Positions 1-5,103 of a stretch of 9,229 bases of DNA are shown one piece after another. Both the position numbers and the translations under genes were made by a program. The DNA is from Gammaproteobacteria bacterium (GTDB taxonomy: Bacteria > Pseudomonadota > Gammaproteobacteria > DSM-19610), in the NCBI GenBank assembly GCA_030618475.1, contig JAUXDG010000090.1:1-9229 (forward strand), written 5' to 3'. Numbering within the stretch: the first letter of the stretch is position 1; the number at the start of each line of letters is the position of its first letter. Under the pieces are notes generated by a model. That model saw only the letters and a program-made list of their open reading frames with translations. It did not search any database and was not told where the DNA came from.

Positions 1-1
1 A

Positions 2-100
2 GCAAAGAAAAAGGTTGCTAAGAAAAAAGTGGCCAAGAAAAAGGCAGCCAAAAAGAAGGTTGCCAAAAAGCGTCCTGCGACGAGGACAGCAGTCCGCTAA
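2..100 (+). CDS. C-terminal end of a lysine-rich, AlgP/histone H1-like protein (partial)
   Basis: Only the last 32 codons and a TAA stop (98-100) are inside the window; the start lies upstream. The visible peptide is almost entirely Lys, Ala and Val in repeats of the pattern A-K-K-K-V, ending in a short Arg/Thr-containing tail (RPATRTAVR). Such highly basic tails are known from bacterial histone H1-like proteins and from AlgP of Pseudomonas, where they bind DNA non-specifically. Similar tails also occur as extensions on unrelated nucleic-acid-binding proteins, so family assignment rests on composition alone. The reading frame is well supported: it is open from the window edge, keeps the repeat in phase, and is followed by an intrinsic terminator 16 bases after the stop. 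The N-terminal part would be needed to name the protein. Confidence 0.7.
   Translation, partial: AKKKVAKKKVAKKKAAKKKVAKKRPATRTAVR
5..79 (+). repeat. 15-bp in-frame tandem repeat coding K-K-K-V/A-A
   Basis: Four full 15-bp units (5-19, 20-34, 35-49, 50-64) and a diverged fifth (65-79) each code five residues of the pattern KKKVA or KKKAA. Lysine codons alternate AAG and AAA differently between units, so the copies are not identical. The array continues out of the left edge. Repeats of this kind in algP-type genes can change copy number by recombination or slippage; whether this one does cannot be seen here. Confidence 0.75.
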
Positions 101-116
101 CCAGCACTCCGGTGTT

Positions 117-147
117 AAAAAAGGCCTGCGCAAGCAGGCCTTTTTTT
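117..147 (+). terminator. Intrinsic terminator after the lysine-rich gene
   Basis: A perfect 7-bp GC-rich stem, GGCCTGC (123-129) with GCAGGCC (134-140), is closed by a GCAA (GNRA) tetraloop and followed by seven T residues (141-147). Six A residues before the stem (117-122) pair with the T run, so the structure could also stop transcription from the opposite strand. It begins 16 bases after the stop codon at 98-100. Confidence 0.93.
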
Positions 148-520
148 GTTCATTGAAAACAATATGTTATTGTATTTATTGTATTTTGTTGATTCCCTCA
201 AAGCACCGCCCTGGACCAGACTTCGGTAATAGCCCCTCACTTCAGAACCCGGCACAAACGCTGTAACACAGTCACACTGCCCAGCGACGACCAGTCTCCG
301 ACCTTGCAGATCAGTTGGTCTGACCCTCATCCTTGCACATGCTTAGCTCTATACAGTTGAACACTGAACTGTCCGAACCCTTGATAAACGCCCCTCGGGC
401 AGCGCAGTGTGTCATCCAGGAAATGTGCCGCTGCACCTGCTACCTGAGCTTGCATACCCTGCATATGTGCGTATTGTGCTACCGCTAACACCATCTACAC
501 CGACACACGAATATCATCTC
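148..520. other. Gene-free stretch between the terminator and the glycosyltransferase
   Basis: I see no convincing gene here. It opens with an AT-rich block (about 150-190) holding a perfect 9-bp tandem direct repeat, TTATTGTAT at 167-175 and 176-184. A weak promoter could lie there: TTGAAA (153-158) and TATTGT (177-182), 18 bp apart. Further on, a perfect 6-bp inverted repeat with an 8-base loop, ACAGTT (353-358) with AACTGT (367-372), could be a small leader hairpin or an operator half-site pair. From 407 to 520 the glycosyltransferase frame is open with GTG codons at 407, 425, 467 and 476, but that peptide resembles no domain and none of the GTGs has a well-spaced ribosome binding site. 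Confidence 0.5.
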
Positions 521-1537
521 TTGAAAACCCCAGTTGTTAGCGTCGTTTTACCGTACCGGAATGCGGCCTCCACGCTTGACGAGTGCCTGCAGTCAATCCT
601 CGTGCAAAGCTATACAGACTTCGAGTTACTCATGATCAACGACCATTCCAATGATGAGTCGGAGCAGATCGTGACACATTACCGGAAACAGGATAAGCGA
701 CTACGTGTACTGGCATCACCACAAAAAGGGCTGGTTGCAGCTTTAAACTTCGGTCTGCAGACGGCAAAGGGCAAATTCATTGCTCGAATGGATGCCGATG
801 ACCGGATGCGGCCCGACCGTCTGAGGCAGCAGGTGGAAACGCTGGAAATGCACACAAGCTGGTCCCTGGTGGCATGTCAGGTACATCTTTTCCCCGAACA
901 AAGCATCCAGGCAGGTTATCAGGAATATATCCGCTGGCAAAACCAGTGCCTGACAGCCGCTGACATCGCTGCAGATATCTATCTGGAGTCACCATTCGTG
1001 CATCCCTCAGTTACCTATCGCAGGGCAGATATCCTTAAACTGGGCGGCTATCGTGAAGGGAACTTCGCAGAAGATTACGACCTTTGGCTGCGCATGCATC
1101 AAGCCGGCCTCGGCATGGCAAAACTGCCAGAAATACTCCTGGACTGGCGCGACTCACCCCGGCGCCTGTCGCGTATTGATCCGCGTTGTTCTCAACAAGC
1201 CTTCGCTCAACTGCGCGCCCGTTACCTGGCCAAAGATTCCAGGCTGAAAAGCCATCGCCCCCTCGTCATGTGGGGCGCCGGACGTAAAACACGCCAACGC
1301 TGTCGCCTGTTAATGGAACAGGGATTTATGCCCATCGCCTGGGTCGATATCGACCCGAAAAAAATCGGCCATCAACTACATGGCGTACCGGTTGTTGAAC
1401 CGGCCTGGCTACTGCAACAACACCCCAAACCGCTGGTATTGGTATATGTGCGTAATCACGGGGCACGCGAGGGCATCCAGGCCTTTCTGGCAAAGGCCAC
1501 TTACCAGCGCAGCCGTGACTTCCTGTTTATTGGATAA
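521..1537 (+). CDS. Family 2 glycosyltransferase with C-terminal Rossmann-like domain
   Basis: The product likely transfers a sugar from a nucleotide-sugar donor during surface polysaccharide or glycan synthesis; donor and acceptor are unknown. Numbered from the TTG at 521 (338 aa), the GT-A domain opens with VSVVLPYRN (6-14) and an acidic residue in the nucleotide-binding loop (IND, D41). It has the metal-binding DAD (91-93, in RMDADD) and the catalytic-base ED pair (184-185, in FAEDYDLW). From about residue 246 a second module begins: a hydrophobic strand into G-A-G (252-254), then a strand ending in acidic D276/D278 (WVDIDPKK), then conserved-looking arginines R311 and R316. That is a Rossmann-like dinucleotide- or nucleotide-sugar-binding pattern. 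No signal peptide or membrane helix is visible, so it should act at the cytoplasmic side. TTG 521 is chosen because GT2 domains usually start within a few residues of the N terminus; no Shine-Dalgarno supports it. The alternative is GTG 407, giving 376 aa. Confidence 0.85.
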   Translation: MKTPVVSVVLPYRNAASTLDECLQSILVQSYTDFELLMINDHSNDESEQIVTHYRKQDKRLRVLASPQKGLVAALNFGLQTAKGKFIARMDADDRMRPDRLRQQVETLEMHTSWSLVACQVHLFPEQSIQAGYQEYIRWQNQCLTAADIAADIYLESPFVHPSVTYRRADILKLGGYREGNFAEDYDLWLRMHQAGLGMAKLPEILLDWRDSPRRLSRIDPRCSQQAFAQLRARYLAKDSRLKSHRPLVMWGAGRKTRQRCRLLMEQGFMPIAWVDIDPKKIGHQLHGVPVVEPAWLLQQHPKPLVLVYVRNHGAREGIQAFLAKATYQRSRDFLFIG

Positions 1538-1539
1538 AG

Positions 1540-1616
1540 CCCTGACCAAACAATAGATTGTTAAAGGTTCATCCGACCTCGCCGACATTCCCGGTATTAC
1601 TAGGAAAAGGTCAGGG
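1540..1616 (+). repeat. Inverted repeat spanning the leader of the response regulator gene
   Basis: CCCTGACC (1540-1547), just after the glycosyltransferase stop, is the perfect complement of GGTCAGGG (1609-1616). The right arm contains the Shine-Dalgarno of the next gene. The 61-base loop includes a small perfect palindrome, AACAAT-AG-ATTGTT (1549-1562). If the long arms pair in the mRNA, ribosome access to the response regulator would be reduced. An 8-bp match in so short a gap could still be chance. Confidence 0.35.
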
Positions 1617-1626
1617 AAAACGAATG
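1613..1626 (+). promoter_or_regulatory. Ribosome binding site fixing the response regulator start at ATG 1624
   Basis: AGGG at 1613-1616 sits seven bases before ATG 1624. The same frame is open back to a TTG at 1558, but the 22 extra residues resemble nothing, while the REC domain begins right after the ATG (residues 10-16, TILVVDD). This site therefore selects the ATG. Confidence 0.75.
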
Positions 1627-2871
1627 ACCGAATCAACAGTAAACAAACCAACCATTCTTGTAGTCGACGATTCACGGCTGATGCGTGTGGCTGCACGCAA
1701 GATTTTGAAAAATGACTTCGAGATCCTGGAAGCGGAGGATGGAGAAATCGGCTGGGATGTTTTGCAGGTTAACCGCCAGATCGACCTGGTGATGTCGGAC
1801 CTGTCCATGCCCAACCTGGATGGCCTGGGACTGTTGAAAAAAATCCGTGAGTCATCGGAACCACACTGCAAAGAACTCCCGGTGATAATAGTCACTGGCG
1901 CTGAAGATGATGATGGCAGCAAAAACATCGCTCTGGCTGCAGGTGCCAGCGACTTCATCACCAAACCGTTCGAATCCGTACAGTTGCTGGCGCGTGCCCA
2001 GGCGCAGGCAAAGCAACAACGTACCCAACAGGCGCTCCACGACAGCGAAACCAGCAAACAGCAACTGAAAAAACAGATCAGCGTGGATTCGTTGACCGGC
2101 CTGCCCAACCAAATGGCCTTCCTCAACAGTATTGAAAAAAGTCTTTCCTATAGCATCAGACACGGAACCGAGCTCGCTATACTCATGGTTCAGGTCGAGA
2201 AGTACAAGGCTCTGTTCCTGCGCCGTGGCAAACAAACCGCCGAAGAAGTGCTGCGCTGGCTTGGCGGCCTGTTAGGCGAAGGCAGGCGGCAGGAAGACAC
2301 TGTCGCACGCTTTGACATGGATACCTTTGGCATTCTGTTGCCGTCTGCCAATCTGATGGGCGCCAGACGCGTCGCCGAGGAGTTACACCTTGCCATCAAA
2401 CAGCAGGGGTTCAATATCGGTGATGAAACCGTGCCGGTCAACGTCACCATTGCCGTATCCAGCCCGTCTGTTCACGCACACATGAACTCCGCTGAATTAC
2501 TGGCTGACGTAGGCGAAAAACTTAAAATTGCACAAAAAGCCGGTGGCGATCATGTGCAATACACGCTTGCTGAAACAACTCTGGAACAGCCTGTTCGGAA
2601 ACCTGTTGCCATGGAACCCGGGCCAGTAAGCGTTGCCAGTATTGCCGACGTTCAGCAGGCCCTGCAGTCGCTATCGAGCGGCGATACCATCGAAAGTTCT
2701 ACCGATGAACTGGCAAGGGCTGTGTTGCCCATACTGCAAGCCTGGAACCGGACGCATGAAAATAAGCACAGTGCCCTGCTTGCACAGCTCAAGTCTGCCC
2801 TGCAAGCTGGTGGTAACAAAGAACCGCTTACGGCATCACCGTCGGACACCTCGGCCGAATCATTATATTAG
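1624..2871 (+). CDS. Response regulator: REC domain plus degenerate GGDEF domain
   Basis: 415 aa, soluble, no membrane segment. The REC domain (about 9-125) looks functional: acidic pocket D15/D16, phospho-acceptor D59 (MSDLSMP), T91 (VTGA) and K114 (TKPF). A charged helical linker (about 126-150) leads to the GGDEF domain (about 154-315), which begins typically with DSLTGLPNQMAFL. Its catalytic features are lost: the signature reads D-M-D-T-F (231-235) instead of GG(D/E)EF, the metal-binding Asp of the first motif is Gln (Q190), and the substrate-binding Asn-Asp is Phe-Leu (198-199). An RxxD inhibitory-site motif remains (R222-D225), five residues before the signature as in active cyclases. 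Known GGDEF proteins of this type bind c-di-GMP instead of making it; that this one does is inference. Residues 316-415 form an unassigned tail, partly helical. The gene follows the glycosyltransferase by 86 bases on the same strand; no kinase is nearby. The start is set by AGGG before ATG 1624. Confidence 0.9.
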   Translation: MTESTVNKPTILVVDDSRLMRVAARKILKNDFEILEAEDGEIGWDVLQVNRQIDLVMSDLSMPNLDGLGLLKKIRESSEPHCKELPVIIVTGAEDDDGSKNIALAAGASDFITKPFESVQLLARAQAQAKQQRTQQALHDSETSKQQLKKQISVDSLTGLPNQMAFLNSIEKSLSYSIRHGTELAILMVQVEKYKALFLRRGKQTAEEVLRWLGGLLGEGRRQEDTVARFDMDTFGILLPSANLMGARRVAEELHLAIKQQGFNIGDETVPVNVTIAVSSPSVHAHMNSAELLADVGEKLKIAQKAGGDHVQYTLAETTLEQPVRKPVAMEPGPVSVASIADVQQALQSLSSGDTIESSTDELARAVLPILQAWNRTHENKHSALLAQLKSALQAGGNKEPLTASPSDTSAESLY

Positions 2872-2929
2872 GGCCGCGGGAACAAATAATCATCCAATCT
2901 TGCTTGTCTTTTGGCCCAGCTTCTGTGTT

Positions 2930-2970
2930 GCGGCAAGGGTGACATAAAACGATGATGCGCCCCTTGCCGC
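2930..2970. repeat. 10-bp perfect inverted repeat between the response regulator and fabA
   Basis: GCGGCAAGGG (2930-2939) is the exact complement of CCCTTGCCGC (2961-2970), separated by 21 bases. It starts 58 bases after the response regulator stop. No T tract follows, so it is not a standard intrinsic terminator; it could be a Rho-independent pause, an mRNA 3'-end stabiliser or a binding site in the region upstream of fabA. Confidence 0.5.
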
Positions 2971-3045
2971 GCCTTGACTCTGAGCCAAAATCCGGCGCAA
3001 TCTTTGCACAACTATTTATTTCCGCAGCCCTTAATCGCCAATCCT

Positions 3046-3072
3046 TTGACATTAATCAGAGGCAGATACTTT
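3046..3072 (+). promoter_or_regulatory. Candidate promoter for fabA-fabB
   Basis: A perfect -35 hexamer TTGACA lies at 3046-3051. The best -10 choices are poor: TACTTT at 3067-3072 (15-bp spacer) or GATACT at 3065-3070 (13-bp spacer). A better-looking -10, TAAAAT at 3112-3117, lacks a matching -35. I see no match to the E. coli FabR palindrome or the FadR site. A promoter is expected in this 287-base gap, but its exact position is uncertain. Confidence 0.25.
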
Positions 3073-3158
3073 TTTCGCGACTTGTCCCATGCAAAATGCG
3101 TCTTAAACCGCTAAAATAGCCATCTCCAGCAACCAGCCATGCGATTTCCGGCCATCAT

Positions 3159-3698
3159 ATGACAACAGCACAAGCTTTGACGCCGCATAGACAACACCAG
3201 TTTTCCTACCAAGAGCTCCTGAAATGCGGGCATGGCGAGCTGTTTGGCCCTGGCAATGCACGCCTGCCCCTGCCCCCCATGCTGATGTTCGACCGCATCG
3301 TCCATATCAGTGGAGAAGGCGGCGCCTACGGGAAGGGGCAGATTATTGCCGAACTCGACGTCAAGCCGGACTTATGGTTCTTCAAATGCCATTTCGAATC
3401 CGATCCTGTCATGCCGGGCTGCCTCGGCCTTGACGCTCTTTGGCAGTTGATCGGTTTCCACCTCGGCTGGCTGGGTGGCCCCGGCCACGGTCGTGCACTG
3501 GGTTCGGGTGAAGTAAAATTCAGCGGACAGATCACGCCCGACAACAAGCTCGCCACTTACCGGATCGATCTCAAGCGTGTCATCCAGCGCAAGCTGTTCA
3601 TGGGCATTGCTGACGCCGTCATGGAAGTCGACGGCAAGGAAATTTATCACGCCAAAAGCCTGCGGGTTGGCCTGTTTACCTCTACTGAAAATTTTTAG
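3159..3698 (+). CDS. fabA: 3-hydroxydecanoyl-ACP dehydratase/isomerase FabA
   Basis: FabA dehydrates 3-hydroxyacyl-ACP and, at the 10-carbon stage, isomerises trans-2-decenoyl-ACP to cis-3-decenoyl-ACP, the branch point for unsaturated fatty acids in type II synthesis. It is a cytoplasmic hot-dog-fold homodimer. The 179-aa product aligns along its length with E. coli FabA (172 aa): GELFG near residue 26, PMLMFDRI (40-47), PDLWFFKCHF (70-79), DPVMPGCLGLDALWQL (82-97), GEVKF and a closing VGLF. The catalytic histidine is H78 and the acid D92, 14 residues apart as in E. coli. It has a slightly longer N terminus. ATG 3159 is the only reasonable start, since an in-frame stop lies at 3117 with no start codon between; no clear Shine-Dalgarno precedes it. 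fabB follows after 11 bases, so the two are surely co-transcribed. Confidence 0.98.
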   Translation: MTTAQALTPHRQHQFSYQELLKCGHGELFGPGNARLPLPPMLMFDRIVHISGEGGAYGKGQIIAELDVKPDLWFFKCHFESDPVMPGCLGLDALWQLIGFHLGWLGGPGHGRALGSGEVKFSGQITPDNKLATYRIDLKRVIQRKLFMGIADAVMEVDGKEIYHAKSLRVGLFTSTENF

Positions 3699-3700
3699 GA
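3697..3700 (+). promoter_or_regulatory. fabB ribosome binding site overlapping the fabA stop codon
   Basis: AGGA (3697-3700) shares two bases with the fabA TAG stop (3696-3698) and lies nine bases before ATG 3710. This arrangement fits translational coupling of fabB to fabA. Confidence 0.65.
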
Positions 3701-3709
3701 TACATTAGT

Positions 3710-4927
3710 ATGCGGCGCGTAGTAGTTACCGGATTGGGCATCACTTCCAGCATCGGCACCAATCAGCAACAAGTCCTGGAATCCCTGCGACAGGGAAAAT
3801 CCGGCATCGAGTTCTGCCCGAAATACGAAGAGCTGGGATTTCGCAGTCATATCCACGGTGCGGTTGATCTCGACCTCAACAGTCTTATCGATCGCAAGTT
3901 ACGCCGTTTCATGGGCGACAGTGCTGCCTACAACTATATCGCCATGAAGGAAGCCATTGAGGATGCCGGTCTGGATGACGAGCAGGTCTCAAATCCCCGT
4001 ACCGGCTTAATTGCCGGCTCTGGTGGCACTTCTACCGAGAATGTCTCTCTGGCAGTTGATCTGTTACGCGAAAAAGGCGCCAGGAAAGTGGGGCCGTTCA
4101 TGGTGCCCCGCACCATGGGCAGCACCAATTCCGCCTGTCTGTGCACCGCCTACAAAATCAAGGGTGTCAATTATTCCATCAGTTCCGCCTGTTCCACCAG
4201 TGCACACTGCATTGGTAATGCAAGCGAATTGATCCAGTACGGCAAACAGGACATGGTGTTTGCCGGTGGCGGCGAAGAACTGCACTGGACACTGACGCTG
4301 TTGTTTGACGCCATGGGCGCGCTATCCTCCAAATATAACGATACACCGGAAACTGCATCACGTGCTTATGATGAAACCCGCGATGGCTTTGTCATTGCCG
4401 GCGGCGGTGGCATGCTGGTACTGGAAGAACTGGAACACGCCAGAGCACGCGGCGCGAAGATATACGCGGAACTGGTGGGCTACGGGGCCACATCCGATGG
4501 CTACGATATGGTGCAGCCATCCGGAGAAGGTGCCGTGCGCTGCATGCAACAGGCCATGGCAGGCGTTGATGCACCCATTGACTACATCAACGCCCACGGC
4601 ACCAGCACACCGGTCGGTGATGTGCGCGAACTGGAAGCCATCAAGGCAACGTTTGGTGACAGCATACCGCCCATCAGCTCAACCAAGTCGCTGACCGGGC
4701 ACTCTCTGGGTGCGGCCGGCGTACAGGAGGCCATCTACTCCGTGATTATGATGCAGAATGACTTCATCTGCGCATCCGCCAACATCCAGCAACTGGATCC
4801 GGCGGCGGAAGGTCTCCCCATTCAGCGCGAACGCAAGGATAACGCAAGTCTACGCACCGTCATGTCAAACAGTTTTGGCTTTGGCGGCACAAATGCCTCG
4901 CTGATATTCCAGCGCTTTGAGGACTAG
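3710..4927 (+). CDS. fabB: Beta-ketoacyl-ACP synthase I FabB
   Basis: FabB condenses malonyl-ACP with acyl-ACP and is the synthase that elongates the cis-3-decenoyl-ACP made by FabA, completing the unsaturated fatty acid branch. The product is 405 aa, the usual length (E. coli 406), and matches E. coli FabB throughout, beginning MRRVVVTGLGI. The thiolase-fold catalytic set is complete: nucleophile C161 (SSACSTSAHC), H296 (NAHGTSTPVGD), K326 (STKSLTGH) and H331, with the glycine-rich GFGGTN loop at 390-395. FabB is told from FabF by overall similarity and by being coupled to fabA. Cytoplasmic dimer. The gene starts 11 bases after fabA, with AGGA over the fabA stop. It converges with hrpA, and the gap between them holds an imperfect hairpin repeat instead of a T-tract terminator. 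Confidence 0.98.
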   Translation: MRRVVVTGLGITSSIGTNQQQVLESLRQGKSGIEFCPKYEELGFRSHIHGAVDLDLNSLIDRKLRRFMGDSAAYNYIAMKEAIEDAGLDDEQVSNPRTGLIAGSGGTSTENVSLAVDLLREKGARKVGPFMVPRTMGSTNSACLCTAYKIKGVNYSISSACSTSAHCIGNASELIQYGKQDMVFAGGGEELHWTLTLLFDAMGALSSKYNDTPETASRAYDETRDGFVIAGGGGMLVLEELEHARARGAKIYAELVGYGATSDGYDMVQPSGEGAVRCMQQAMAGVDAPIDYINAHGTSTPVGDVRELEAIKATFGDSIPPISSTKSLTGHSLGAAGVQEAIYSVIMMQNDFICASANIQQLDPAAEGLPIQRERKDNASLRTVMSNSFGFGGTNASLIFQRFED

Positions 4928-4941
4928 ACCGGATTTCTCAC

Positions 4942-5059
4942 CACAAAGGTCACGAAGGAATTCTGTGACCTCAGCTAACAGCCTGTGCCTTACGATTCTT
5001 TTGTGATCATCACTTAACATGTTGTTCCTTTGTGACCTTCGTGTCCTTCAAGGTGAATT
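4942..5059. repeat. Inverted pair of degenerate CACRAAGG-type repeats between fabB and hrpA
   Basis: The left arm (4942-4959) reads CACAAAGGTCACGAAGGA. The right arm (5026-5043) reads TCCTTTGTGACCTTCGTG. They pair over 18 positions with 16 Watson-Crick pairs, one G-T and one mismatch. Each arm is itself built of about 9-bp units of the form GG(T/A)CAC(G/A)AA. The right arm continues outward to 5059 with further degenerate units and a TTCACC end on its other strand; the left arm is preceded by a related TTCTCACC. A further GTGACC unit (4965-4970) can pair locally with GGTCAC (4948-4953). This resembles the widespread intergenic repeats built on TTCACCACGAAGG. It may end or separate the convergent fabB and hrpA transcripts, but no T run follows either arm. 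Confidence 0.7.
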
Positions 5060-5103
5060 GCGTAGCAAGAGAGGGTACCCTGGGGCATGTGGTGAAATGT
5101 GGG

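Noticed and set aside
115..330. 71-aa minus-strand reading frame left of the glycosyltransferase
   Set aside because: It runs through the intrinsic terminator at 117-147 and its product resembles no family; open by chance.
1538..1623. c-di-GMP riboswitch ahead of the response regulator
   Set aside because: The inverted repeats raised the idea, but the conserved GEMM aptamer core sequences are not present and the leader is short.
1611..2126. 171-aa minus-strand frame opposite the REC domain
   Set aside because: Antisense shadow of a clearly coding REC-GGDEF gene; Ser/Arg-rich composition is typical of a shadow frame.
2828..3052. 74-aa minus-strand frame in the gap before fabA
   Set aside because: Overlaps the end of the response regulator gene and the inverted repeat at 2930-2970; no recognisable product.
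2872..3158. FabR or FadR operator upstream of fabA
   Set aside because: No sequence close to the E. coli FabR palindrome or FadR site was found on either strand.
4928..5103. Intrinsic terminator after fabB
   Set aside because: The hairpin is strong but has a 66-base loop and no T tract on either side, so it is recorded as a repeat.
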